This document shows positions 51,699 through 61,660 of a stretch of 64,000 nucleotides of DNA, one piece after another (within the stretch, counting starts at the first letter, position 1; every line of letters starts with the position of its first letter). Source of the stretch: Salvia splendens (taxonomy: Eukaryota; Streptophyta; Magnoliopsida; Lamiales; Lamiaceae); assembly GCF_004379255.2 (NCBI RefSeq), contig NC_056052.1, positions 13,052,589 through 13,116,588 on the forward strand, written 5' to 3'. The position numbers and the translations under genes were made by a program. The notes beneath the pieces were generated by a model that was not told the DNA's origin, ran no database searches, and worked only from the letters and a program-made list of their open reading frames with translations.

Positions 51699-54243
51699 AT
51701 GTCTTATTCGCGTGGTGGATCGGGCCGTGGTGATCGGGGCAAGGGAATTGCCCAAGATCAAAGTACTAGTTGTCCCTCAAAATCAAGGCGACCTAGTCGT
51801 CGAGAAGTTATGGAAGAGGTTTCCCGAGTGCAGGCTGAACGCATGCAAGTAAGTAATGAAAAATTATTTTTCCAATTCATATTTCATAATTTCATAAAAT
51901 TGAGTTCATAATTTTTTTGCGTTCATACTTATAAGTTATAACTTCAACTTATATAATATTTGTAGATAGAAGAAGATCATAGGACCGCCATGCTACTCGC
52001 TGAAATGCAACAAGGTGGGGGTAGGGGAGGTGGTTCCCAACAAGCTGACGAGTTCGACGTTGCTATATCGTCGGACTCGGACACCAACGAGGATAGATCT
52101 CATTCTCGTATTCCGTCTAGCACCGGCGGAAAGGAGGAGATGACTCCCCCTCCACCCACTAACACGGCAAAAGCTTTGAAATCTGACATTTTTGTCAAAC
52201 ACTACAAGAAGGTCCCGGTGGTGATTCCAAGTCCTCATGATCCGACCTCTCAAGAAGAGACATCGGCGTTTCATGCTTACTGCAACTATTGCGATAAAGT
52301 GTACAAATTTGCGAGTGGTGGAGGATATGGCACCCTCCGGCGCCATTTGGTGACGAAGCATCCGGTAGAATGCGGCACTACCTCTACCCAAACCCAACTC
52401 AACTTCCAACCCGGCGGATCGGGTTCGTCAGGTACGCCTCTGTTTAAATATGATCAAATTTTTTTTTCTGATGTTATGACTCGATGGGCGGCAGTGAAGC
52501 ACTTTCCTTTTAACGTTTATGATGACAAAAAAATTGAGGTTACTATGCAAAGTGGTTTGAACGTAGCAATCAAGAGAATTGGTAGAATGACCGTGCAACG
52601 ATCTACCGTTCGGCAATGTTTGGAAAAAAGGTAGAATTATCACGTTATTTAGTCAACTTGGGCCATAGAGTGAACATTTGCTCTGATGTGTGGACGGATT
52701 GTTTTAACCGTCATTCATACATGGGCATTATGATTCACTTTGTGAACAATAGTTGGACTTTAAACAGGCATTTAATAGGTTTTAGAGAATTTGAAACTCC
52801 ACACACTGCACCCGAAATTGCTTCTTTGATTATACAAGTTTTAAATGAGTTTCAATTATGCAACAAGATATTTTCTATCGGTTTTGATAATGCAACTGTC
52901 AACACCGCAAGTATTGGCGATTTGATTGCGGCTTGTACACCGGTAATTGGAGGTAAGTATTTTCATCAACGATGCATTTGTCCTATTTTAAATTTATGTG
53001 TACAAGATGCGCTTGAATTATGGCAAAAACATGTTTCACCTATTAGAACTGCAGTTAGATTAATCCATCAAAAGCCACCTATTGGCAAAGCATGGAATAA
53101 ATATTGCCATCAAAAGAATGTCAGGTATACGAATTTTACTATGAATGTGTCTCATAGATGGAATTCGACATATAATTGTCTGAATTCTACTTTGACACAT
53201 AAAGATGCTTTATGTGATTTTTATAGAACCTATCACGTTCATGATTTATATCTTTCGCATAGTTGTTGGGAACACAGTGTGATTTTATTTAAATTGTTTA
53301 AAAATGTCACTGTTGAATTGTCGGGTGTTTATTACTGCACTGTTGTTCGTGTTTTAGAGCATTGCATGTGCATATCCCTTGGTTTTAAAACTGCAATGAA
53401 AAATGCTTCCTCTTCCCCTGAGCTAATGTGTGTCTTATATTATATGATTGAAAAATGGCTCAAGTATTTCAGTGAGATTCCAACCGTGTTTTTGATTGCA
53501 AAGGTATTGGATCCAAAATGGAAATTAGCCGGTACATCTAGGATTTTGGAGTTTTATTATAACAATTTGAGTTCAATTGATCTTGGTCACCTTCAAGCAA
53601 TCCAATCAGATACCAGTGACGAATTTGGAGTAGACCTCTCAGAAACCTTTCAAATAACCCTCCCGGACCGGTCCATTGTCCAACAAACATTCGAGTATAA
53701 CTTGCGCGCTCTCTACACGGAATATGAAACCAAGTATAACAACACCCACCAAGTCAGAAGACCCCCCCTCCTCCACAACATAACTATGGCTTTGCATTTC
53801 AAGCCGATTATGATGACCCCGACGCCGCGTCCCAACTAGCCGACCTATACAGCTACAACACCGGCGGAAGGACCTCAGGTATGGTAAGTGAATTGTATTT
53901 ATATTTCGATTCACTCTTTTCATTTGGTGATGAAGGTCCTACTCCTCCCCCCCCCCAAATCGACGTCCTCGATTGGTGGGGAACCCACGAGAAAGATTTT
54001 CCCATCCTTGCGTCAATGGCCAAGGAGATTTTCTCTGTTCCGGCTTCCACTGTCGCCGTAGAGTCCGCTTTTAGTATTGGCTCACGTGTGTTGGATGAAT
54101 CAAGAAGTAAGCTCTCGGCGAAAAATATGGAAGCTGTGATGTTACTTGATGATTGGGCCAAAGCCGACGTCAGAGAACAAGAAAATTATTGGGATGATCG
54201 TCAGGAGGGATCACAAGATGAATTCACCGGGGATGAATCGTAG
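51699..54243 (+). pseudogene. hAT transposase (BED zinc finger, hATC domain), two frameshifts
   Basis: Exon 1 (51699-51848, 50 codons, MSYSRGGSGRG) ends at a CAA/GTAAGT donor. A 117-bp intron ends TTTGTAG at 51,965, and exon 2 continues in phase. A BED-type finger follows with Cys-x2-Cys at about 52,281-52,292 and His-x4-His at about 52,344-52,361. The catalytic region contains ICSDVWTD (D at 52,685), FSIGFDNATVNT and SHRWNSTYN. The C-terminal hATC dimerisation domain (about 53,959-54,157) has WWGTHEKDFPILASMAKEI and ESAFSIGSRVLDESRSKLS. The frame is lost near 52,612-52,634, just after RSTVRQ, and again in a run of seven C at 53,762-53,768. The usual RCxAHILNL-type histidine is proline here (RCICPILNL). 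As read, it cannot make a full transposase; homopolymer sequencing error could explain the second break but less easily the first. Confidence 0.88.
51849..51965 (+). other. Predicted intron of the hAT transposase
   Basis: It has a GTAAGT donor after CAA, an AT-rich interior and a TATTTGTAG acceptor. Splicing joins ...ERMQ to IEEDHRTAMLL in the same phase, and the intron itself carries an in-frame stop, so its removal is required for translation. Confidence 0.75.
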
Positions 54244-54860
54244 GCCAACCGTCAACCGCCTCCGGCCAAGCCAAATAGGTAAGTAAGATAAGAGAACTAC
54301 GTGGGCTTTGATTCCCTAATGCAAATGAGCATTGGGGATACGTAGGCAACTCAACTTAAATTTTAAATTTAAGTTGAGTTCAAGTCCTTTTTCCTTTATT
54401 TCTTTTTTCCCTTTTGTTCCTACTTTAAAAATATGCAAATACGATTAAATAATTGTATTTGTATATACTCTAGTCGATGAAGTAGATTTCTCTATACGGC
54501 TAAATCAGAGAAACTTTTGACAATTCTACTATAATTGTTGATTGTTAGACTAAAGTCAACATTTAAAGTTGAATTGCTAAAGGTGTCCTTAATTTAGTTA
54601 TGTAGAAAGATCTCCTTCGCCGATTAAGAGTATATATATACTTATAAGTTTTTTTTATATGAACTTCTACGTCTTTTTATCATTTGCAATTAGCTTCGTT
54701 GTTGACTAGTAGTCTCGTCTGTATTTAAATTTTTGTTTAAGACTTCAAGACTTCAAGGTTTTTCGATTTGTAATTGTTGTAAATGTGTAATTTCAATAAA
54801 ATTACAACTTTCATCGTATTTTTTTGAATTTTATTTACGCATTTCATACATAAACAAATC
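54244..54860 (+). other. 3' untranslated part of the hAT element
   Basis: This AT-rich sequence after the hATC stop has a short palindromic patch TTAAATTTTAAATTTAA near 54,355-54,371 and AATAAA-like words near 54,795. No second gene is seen. Confidence 0.5.
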
Positions 54861-54879
54861 AAATTAATGCAAAAAAAAA

Positions 54880-55085
54880 TTGCCGAACTGCCGAACCGGC
54901 TCGGAACCGCCGGTTCATGCCGAAAACCGGCGGTTTTGAACCGCCGCTTGAACCGCCGGTTTTTTTTAAGCGGAACCGGAACCGCTGGGACCCTTGGCGG
55001 GCCGGTTCCGGTTCATGCCTATCTTGAACCGTGAACCGCCGGTTCATGAACTGGAACCGGCGGTTCCGAACCGTTGTGCATGCCT
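54880..55085. promoter_or_regulatory. Right subterminal repeat region of the hAT element
   Basis: It is again packed with GAACCGCCGGTT-type words in both orientations, mirroring the left end, and terminates CCGTTGTGCATGCCT before the target duplication. Confidence 0.7.
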
Positions 55086-55093
55086 ACTCCCTC
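55086..55093. repeat. Right 8-bp target duplication of the hAT element
   Basis: ACTCCCTC is identical to 51020-51027 and continues directly into TCCGTCCC, the rest of a Stowaway-type terminus. Confidence 0.8.
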
Positions 55094-55245
55094 TCCGTCC
55101 CTTCGTAGTACTCATTTTTCTATTTTTAGAACTTCTTTCACAGTTGAATCATTTTAATAATAATCAACACTTTTTTCACTATTACTTCTTATCTCTATTT
55201 TATTCATTTTCCTATTATATTTTATCTCTACTTCTATCTCTCTTA
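55086..55245. mobile_element. Left half of a Stowaway-type MITE split by insertions
   Basis: It starts ACTCCCTCTCCGTCCC and runs through CATTTTTCTATTTTTAG and a TTTTATCTCTACTTC tract, typical MITE interior. No matching right terminus follows directly. A candidate right part with TTCGTGCTGAAAAGAAATG lies at about 56,480-56,560, beyond another inserted element. Confidence 0.5.
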
Positions 55246-55424
55246 CTTTTAGCTAGAGTGAACTATATATATATTAGTACCTAATCTTTCACTTTTGCAT
55301 AAAAATGATACGTGGTGTTTATTTTATATCATTTTTGGTATATTGTGACAAAAATAATCTTGCGTATCAAACATGTGATTTTTGGGCCATGGAATGTATT
55401 TTTAAAAATTTAAATTAAATGGTA

Positions 55425-55622
55425 CTCCCCCCGTCCCACTAAAAATGACCCACTTTCCTTTTTAATTTTTCCCACTCAAGATGATCCATTACTAAAAATT
55501 AAAATACATTTATCTCTACTTTATTTCATTTCTCTTACTTTACTCTCCCCACCTAATACATAAAATAAAATTGCATAAAATCTCATGCCGCCCAAGGGGT
55601 CATCTTCCTTGGGACGGGGGAG
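55425..55622. mobile_element. Stowaway-type MITE, 198 bp
   Basis: It begins CTCCCCCCGTCCCACTAAAA, ends GTCATCTTCCTTGGGACGGG then GGAG, with TA at 55423-55424 and 55623-55624. TIRs and the TA duplication are well preserved. Confidence 0.88.
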
Positions 55623-55998
55623 TACCAAACATGTGGAGTAACATTTTTTTCCTTCCTTTCTTTTTTTCCTTTTTCTTCTTCAATTTCTATTTCTTCTTCT
55701 TTATCTTCCTTTCTTCTTTCTTTTTTCTTTTTTAGTGTGATATAATGAGCTCGAAATAATGGGGTATTGTTATACATAGCATGTGGTTCTGTAAATAAAT
55801 GTTTGAATAATGGGATTTAATATCACACAAGTTTTTTCTTATAAAACCATTATCCACTATTATATCTACTAATGTTTAACTAATGATCTTTTTTACAAAG
55901 GTGAAATTGTTATACACTGAACCATACGAAAACTTTTATTTTAAAAAATTAAAATATTTTGCCTACAAACTGGGCACTCCAATCAAATAAAAAATATA

Positions 55999-56217
55999 TC
56001 ATCCGTCCCACAAGAATATGCACTCTTTCCTTTTTAGTCCGTCCCACAAAAATATGCACTTTCTAATTTTAAAAAGTCTTCTCTCTAATGAAGTGAGACT
56101 CATTCTCCACTAATAATACTTTAATTACTTTTTCTCTCTACCTCTCTCTTACTTTATCAATTTTGCATTAAAACTCGTGTCAAACCCAAAGTGCATATTC
56201 TTTGTGGACAAAGGGAG
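55999..56217. mobile_element. Stowaway-type MITE, about 219 bp
   Basis: It begins TCATCCGTCCCACAAGAATA and ends AGTGCATATTCTTTGTGGAC then AAAGGGAG, flanked by TA. Interior phrases GTCCGTCCCACAAAAATATG and AAAACTCGTGTC are typical. Confidence 0.8.
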
Positions 56218-56475
56218 TAAATGAATTAGGGAAGAAGAAGAGAAGAAAAAGTGACAAAGATTTTTTATTTTTATAATATCATTTTAGGTCATTTTATTAT
56301 GTATGTCAAAAAATGTGTGAATGTGTAATTTGGAGGGCCTTTTGGAAATTATTACCATGTATTAAATATGTGATTTTTGGATATAAAAAACGATATAAAA
56401 CAAAGATCATGTATTATTTTTGTGTAAAAGTGAAAGATCGGGGAGTACTATTTATGTAGTTCACTCTTTTATCTA

Positions 56476-57175
56476 TGTACTTAACACACCAAACATCTAT
56501 TTCTTAATCTTCGTGCTGAAAAGAAATGTCTCAACTATAAAAGAATGGTGTAAGTGAACAATTTTCCTTTTTGCGATGTCCCACTCTAAATGACACATTT
56601 CTAAAAATAAGAACTTTATTCTCTCCCACTCAACTCAGAAAATAACATTATATAAAATCATGTGTCCAAACAAAAATGCTCCACATAAAATGGGAGTATT
56701 AGAGTATGGTGAATTTATCTCTGATCTTTAAAAATTGGAAAAGACAATTTGATTTCCTCCGATTACACACAATTTTTAGTTATTTTATATTTCTCTCTCT
56801 TTTATGTGCAAACCTCTTGTGACTTGATAATAAGTCACGAGAACAACAAAAATTTTAATATATAAATAATAAAGTAAGAGAAAATGAGAAAAAAATTCAT
56901 AACTAAATATGGATCATTTTTATAGGATAGGCAAAATAAGAAATTAAGTCTATTTCTCTTAGACGGATGGAGTATTGACTTTTCATCCAACCTCTTGTTG
57001 TTCAACTCGTCATATGTTTATTTAAAAAATATAGAAGTAATTTGAAAAGGACTAAAGTTAAAATGTACTAGAGAGAAAGAAATACTAAAATATCTGTACT
57101 ATAAAATTTGTCTTTTTGATTAGGCATTAAATAGGAAAACGGGCGGCAATTAAATTGAGGGAAACAATTTTGTTA
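56476..57175. other. AT-rich stretch with MITE relics
   Basis: Contains a likely MITE right part (TTCGTGCTGAAAAGAAATG, about 56,510), a fragment with GATGTCCCACTCTAAATGAC (about 56,573) ending AAAATGGGAGTA (about 56,698), and a terminus-like AGACGGATGGAGTA (about 56,961). None can be paired into a complete element. No gene is seen. Confidence 0.5.
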
Positions 57176-57974
57176 GGCCATCTACAACTATTTATACACT
57201 CAAACCCATTTTTCTAGTTCTTTCATATCAAACAGTAATTTTACTCCAACCATTTACACCAAACTCAAACCCAAAAAATCTTACCTGCATATTTATTATA
57301 CATTAACCCACGACACATTTTCAATAATTTTCCAAATATAATTAAATAATTTAATACAATTATTTATATTATACATTTATATATATTAAATATACATTCA
57401 GTATATTTGTTTTTTAGTATTGAATATCATAAATATTACATATTATACAAAAAAATAATTAATACATGAAAACCACCATTAAAAACAAACAATTAATAGA
57501 TAAAACTAAAATAAATAGTAATAGTATATGAATTTAAAAAATAATACATTAAAAAACTCATGCCCATTAAAATTGTTAAAATACTTAAATGCTTAAAATT
57601 AAACTAAGCTTAGCCCATTAAATATATAAACCTAAAATTTTCTCTTTTGTCTTCTTCACGGGTGCGCAGTCATCTTCTTCCCCTTTCTCTCTTTTTCATT
57701 TTCTTTCTCTGCTTCCATGTCTATCAACCACTCCTTGCCTCATTTCTGACACGGGTTTTAATGGAGTACATAATTGGTAAAGTAAGTGAGATGTATAATG
57801 AAAAAGTAATTGGAGCATTGTAGTGGAGAATGAGGCTCACCTCATTATAGAGAAATGAGTTACCAAAAATAAAAGCGTGTTATTTTTATGGGACAAACGA
57901 AAATCGAAATAGTTTGTATTTTTATGGGACAGATAGAGTATTTTACAGCGTAATATCAAGTTTTAATCCTGTAA
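57176..57974. other. AT-rich stretch, no gene
   Basis: It opens with GGCCATCTACAACTATTTAT, a phrase common at ends of plant MITEs, and includes a MITE-like fragment near 57,780-57,940 with TTTTTATGGGACA twice. I cannot define element boundaries. Confidence 0.4.
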
Positions 57975-57976
57975 TA

Positions 57977-58197
57977 CTCCTTCTATCTCATATAAATAAG
58001 GACAATTTTCATTTTGGAATGTCTCATAAAAATATTCCCTTCTATTTTTGATAATTTTTTTTATCTCTAATAAGGTGGGCCACATTCCCCACTGACAATA
58101 CGATAATTACTTTTTTTCTAATTCTCTCTTACTTTACCAATTATGCATTAATTCTCGTGCTGTCCCAAATGTTCATATTTTTGTGGGACGGAGGGAG
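57977..58197. mobile_element. Stowaway-type MITE, 221 bp
   Basis: It begins CTCCTTCTATCTCATATAAA and ends TTTTTGTGGGACGGAGGGAG, with TA at 57975-57976 and 58198-58199. The interior has GGTGGGCCACATTCCCCACT. Confidence 0.85.
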
Positions 58198-58234
58198 TAT
58201 CATATTATGGTGGTTATCGTGTCGCGCCAAACTA

Positions 58235-58254
58235 ATTTGTATAGTAACTTACTT
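58235..58254. repeat. Target-site duplication of the SINE, first copy
   Basis: ATTTGTATAGTAACTTACTT is repeated without mismatch at 58548-58567. A 20-bp duplication and the adjacent poly(T) indicate LINE-mediated retrotransposition. Confidence 0.92.
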
Positions 58255-58547
58255 TTTTTTAACTATTTTTTTTTCGAGTTCGAGATACATTGGCAAGCGA
58301 ACTAGCCTCCCCCAGCCCCTCGTGGCCGCACGAACTAGCCTTCCCCAGACGGGTCCAGGCCCGTAAGTTGTCCACCCTCAGACGGGTCCAGGCCTGTAAG
58401 CTTGCAAAGCCCAAAGGCAACAAGCCTTGTTTAGGCCCACAGGGGAAATTAATCTCAAGTTGCGCCATCCAGGAGTCGAACTCGAGACCTCCAGGATGGC
58501 GCGATATCCTTGCCACCCTCCTCAACCACTTGAGCTAGGGGGCTTGG
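58255..58547 (-). mobile_element. tRNA-derived SINE
   Basis: Read on the minus strand it starts CCAAGCCCCCTAGCTC. Box A is TAGCTCAAGTGG (58526-58537) and box B is GAGTTCGACTCC (58472-58483). A body follows with a duplicated GGCCTGGACCCGTCT segment, and an A-rich tail lies at the left (58,255-58,278). Perfect 20-bp target duplications flank it, so the insertion is fairly recent. SINEs are transcribed by RNA polymerase III from the internal boxes and moved by a partner LINE. Confidence 0.92.
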
Positions 58548-58567
58548 ATTTGTATAGTAACTTACTT
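58548..58567. repeat. Target-site duplication of the SINE, second copy
   Basis: It is identical to 58235-58254. Confidence 0.92.
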
Positions 58568-59332
58568 ACTAACATTAAGGGTGTTGCTGACAATTTTTGA
58601 TGTGACACGATAATCCGCGCTAACACACACAAAATTAATGGATTGGGACACGATAATAACTCGGCGATTTTGGGTTGAGTTATGGTTTGGTCTTATTAGG
58701 TTGTTGTTAGGTTTAGTATACTGAAAAGCATGTTTCGAGCGAGTTCGCACGAATAGAATCTTGCTTGTGTACGGAAAAACTCTACAATTCACTTTTGACC
58801 CAATTCAGTATTATTCGAGCATTTCGCACGAATAGAATCAGTATATTATTACATTGTGTTTGTTTGTGCGTTTATAAGATGTTTTATAAACATTTAAATG
58901 CATAAGAAGTAAACGAAGCCTAAGTCTTTTGCTTAGTAGACTGGTTGTGGGCGTCGTCCACTTTAAGGTAACTATAGTCGGTTCTATGCAATGCTTTGCA
59001 AAAGAAAAAGAAGACTTTCACAACCTAGATAGGCTTTGGCAACCTATCGTGAAAGGTTGCAATGTCAGTCCGATTTTTTCTAAGCCTTATTGAAATAAAA
59101 TGACGTTGGTGTGGTATAGCACTGAATGGATCTAACAGCAAGACATGTCTTTATGCTATCTACTGAAAGATGGGGTCTTGATAAATATCTATTTCTTAAT
59201 CAATGTACGTTAGCATTGAGCATACGATATTGAGTATCTACTACTTTGACTTACCAAAGGTGTTTTCATCACCCAACGATCCAGATATATTGGGTAGTGG
59301 TGATCATTATCTAGCGGTGCTAGGATTGCTAT
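58568..59332. other. Intergenic stretch with a 17-bp direct repeat
   Basis: TTCGCACGAATAGAATC occurs at 58744-58760 and 58823-58839. Otherwise I see no gene or mobile-element boundary; the moderately G+C-rich portion (58,920-59,330) may be retroelement debris. Confidence 0.45.
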
Positions 59333-59848
59333 TATGTTGAATCGTGCGCGAGGTGAGTCTCTTTTGATAATGTCCTCAAGAGGAGCTTGAACAAGGTTTT
59401 ATTATTCGAAAACTGGCCATTTGGAGTTTTATTACTCTATAAATAATAAATAACTGTTTCTTGCTAAGTCCACTCTTGGAATTAATAAGATGTTAATTAA
59501 TTAAGTCCATAGCAGACTTTAATTAATTAATGGACATTTATATCTAAAGAGCGGGAAATAAATAATAAACAAAATGGAAACCCGGAATACTTATAATTTC
59601 GGATTTAGATGGGGAGTTCAATATTACGTCTGTAGTGGCTGCTCGTAATATTCCAATATAAGCTTGTATTAAATTGTGGGTTAAATTTAATTAGTAAAAC
59701 CCTAATTGGGGGGAGCCCATATCCAAAACCTTCCATAGATCCCTGACTGGCTCAATATGAACTTAATATAAATAGGAGAATAAAAGAGACAGAAAACACA
59801 ATTTTATTTGATGAAAATTTCGTCCCTCATATATACAGTGTAGGGGAT
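59333..59848 (+). mobile_element. Possible LTR fragment of a Copia-type retrotransposon
   Basis: It starts TGTTGAATCGTGCGCGAGG. It contains a TATA-like ATATAAATAGGAG near 59,769 and the phrases AAACCCTAATTGGGGGG and CATAGATCCCTGACTGGCTC, which look to me like plant Copia LTR sequence. No primer-binding site, internal coding region or second LTR is seen, so at most it is a solo or truncated LTR. The identification is from general resemblance and is weak. Confidence 0.35.
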
Positions 59849-60202
59849 CCAAGCCTCCTAGCTCAACTGGTTGAGAAGGGAGGCAAGGATACCGCGTCAT
59901 CCTAGAGGTCGCGTGTTCGACCCCTGGGAGGCGCATCTTGGGGATTAATATCCCTGGGGCCTAGTGGATTCACTGGCCTGACTCCAGAGCTTCGGGAGGT
60001 GATTAAGCCTGTACCCGTGCCTGGACCCAGGAGCTGGGGGAGGTGAAAAATCCTGGACCCGTTCCTGCGGGGCTGGTGGACCCATTGGGTCCCACCTTGA
60101 CAACGAAGCGTAGCTTGGTAAGACGCTTCACCTCCGACCGTTAGGCCGGGGGTCCGAGTCACTTCGGGGGGTAGGTGGGGAACCACCGTCGATCCTCCTT
60201 TA
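59849..60202 (+). mobile_element. SINE with two tRNA-like parts
   Basis: The 5' head CCAAGCCTCCTAGCTC carries box A TAGCTCAACTGG (59859-59870) and box B TGTTCGACCCC (59914-59924); it is homologous to the head of the SINE at 58,255-58,547. Near the 3' end a second tRNA-like unit (about 60,104-60,168) has TAGCTTGGTAAGA and GGTCCGAGTC as A and B boxes, and flanking CGAAG / CTTCG that can pair as an acceptor stem. It runs into a TA microsatellite. Target duplications are not evident. Confidence 0.75.
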
Positions 60203-60228
60203 ATATATATATATATATATATATATAT
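60203..60228. repeat. (TA)n microsatellite
   Basis: This pure TA run lies between the SINE and the left end of the foldback element. The same TATATA occurs at each junction of the tandem units further right. Confidence 0.9.
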
Positions 60229-60404
60229 GGATGTATTCATTTCCTTTTCTTATATTTCCTCCTTTTTCCTTCTTAATATCAGCCATTAGATTAGAGAAAT
60301 GGACGGTCAAGATCAACATTGGGTAATTAATCCCGTGTTGCATTATTTGTCATATTTTGTGCATTATGAGGGTACAATAGTAATCTAATAATGGCTGGAA
60401 ACCG

Positions 60405-60955
60405 CTACGAATAATGCACCACATGGTCACGAGTAATGCATATAATTGCCTATATAATGCACAATATGTGAACTGCAATGCATACGAACAAGATGTGCTG
60501 TGTTATGATGTTTGACACACGTTTCTTGTTTCCCCTAAGGGTTTAATAAGCTTAGGGGCTAGGGTATAGTACGTAGACATGTATGTAATCTTCACATGGT
60601 AACGAGTAATGGATATAATTGACTATATAATGCACAATTTGTGAACTGCAATGCATACGAACAAGATGTGCTGTGTTATGATATTTGACACACGTTTCTT
60701 GTTTCCCCTAAGGCTTTAATAAGCTTAGGGGCTAGGGTATAGTACGTACGCATTAATAACAAATTATAAAACGATACGAATAATTCACCAAATTGTCACG
60801 AGTAATGGATGTTATTAACTATATAATGCACAATATGTGAACTGCAATGCATACGAATAAGATGTACCATGTTATGATATTTGACACACGTTTCTTGTTT
60901 CCCCTAAGGGTTTAATAAGCTTAGGGGCTAGGGTATAGTACGTAGACATTACTAA
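60405..60955 (-). repeat. Left arm of the foldback
   Basis: It contains three subunits in minus orientation, each with GGGTATAGTACGTA(G/C). Order and variants mirror the right arm: the middle subunit has TGCTGTGTT like the right arm's ACACAGCA, and the inner one has GTACCATG like CATGGTAC. The outer subunits differ at that position, so the arms are not perfectly matched. Confidence 0.8.
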
Positions 60956-61108
60956 ATGCACGTATGTAATCTTCAATCCGTTGATTAACCCATATACACA
61001 ATACCTCTAATAATGCATAATATACTGAGATAATGATAATTAACAGCTACATAATGCACTACCTAAACCAAATAATGCACATACGTATATTCCAATAACA
61101 ACAATTTG

Positions 61109-61660
61109 TTAGTAATGTCTACGTACTATACCCTAGCCCCTAAGCTTATTAAACCCTTAGGGGAAACAAGAAACGTGTGTCAAACATCATAACATGGTAC
61201 ATCTTATTCGTATGCATTGCAGTTCACATATTGTGCATTATATAGTTAATAACATTCATTACTCGTGACAATTTGGTGAATTATTCGTATCGTTTTATAA
61301 TTTGTTATTAATGCGTACGTACTATACCCTAGCCCCTAAGCTTATTAAACCCTTAGGGGAAACAAGAAACGTGTGTCAAACATCATAACACAGCACCTCT
61401 TGTTCGTATGCATTGCAGTTCACAAATTGTGCATTATATAGTCAATTATATCCATTACTCATTACCATGTGAAGATTACATACGTGTCTACGTACTATAC
61501 CCTAGCCCCTAAGCTTATTAAACCCTTAGGGGAAACAAGAAACGTGTGTCCAAACATCATAACATGGTACATCTTATTCGTATGCATTGCAGTTCACATA
61601 TTGTACATTATATAGTCAATTATATGCATTACTCGTGACCATGTGGTGCATTATTCGCAG
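61109..61660 (+). repeat. Right arm of the foldback
   Basis: It contains three subunits in plus orientation beginning at about 61,120, 61,317 and 61,490 (spacings of 197 and 173 bases). It is the part retained in every later 838-bp unit. Confidence 0.8.

Larger units (their letters stand above)
51028..55085 (+). mobile_element. hAT (Ac-like) DNA transposon, 4.06 kb
   Basis: It is bounded by exact ACTCCCTC duplications. The right end on the minus strand reads AGGCATGCACAACGG; the left end reads AAACATCCACAAACC after two extra bases, an imperfect inverted pair in the style of Ac termini. Some 300 bases at the left and 200 bases at the right are packed with CCGGCGGTT / AACCGCCGG words in both orientations, the expected layout of subterminal transposase-binding sites. 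A second terminus-like sequence, TAGGCATGCTAAACGG, lies at 51,354 inside the left end and may be an alternative or older end. The body holds a broken transposase (51,699-54,243). The element interrupts a MITE terminus. Confidence 0.88.
55250..56475. mobile_element. Non-autonomous element with about 90-bp inverted ends, hosting two MITEs
   Basis: The left end (about 55,250-55,346) and the right end (about 56,382-56,475, minus strand) share AGAGTGAACTA, TAGTAC, ATCTTTCACTTTT, AAAAAT.ATAC and TTTTATATC in the same order and spacing. No transposase is present. Two complete MITEs (55,425-55,622 and 55,999-56,217) lie inside, so the inverted ends are older than those insertions. The family is not recognised. 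Confidence 0.65.

Noticed and set aside
51993..52409. Minus-strand frame opposite the hAT transposase
   Set aside because: It is antisense to the BED finger coding sequence and has no independent support.
55583..55777. Lysine/glutamate-rich 64-codon minus-strand frame
   Set aside because: It translates a CTTT/CTTC-rich low-complexity tract at the edge of a MITE.
58259..58538. Short frames of 82-88 codons on both strands
   Set aside because: They fall within the tRNA-derived SINE and carry its A and B boxes; SINEs do not encode protein.
59915..60168. Functional tRNA genes at the two A/B-box pairs
   Set aside because: The first lacks a complete cloverleaf and continues as a SINE shared with another locus. 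The second lacks clear anticodon and D arms, so both are treated as SINE parts.
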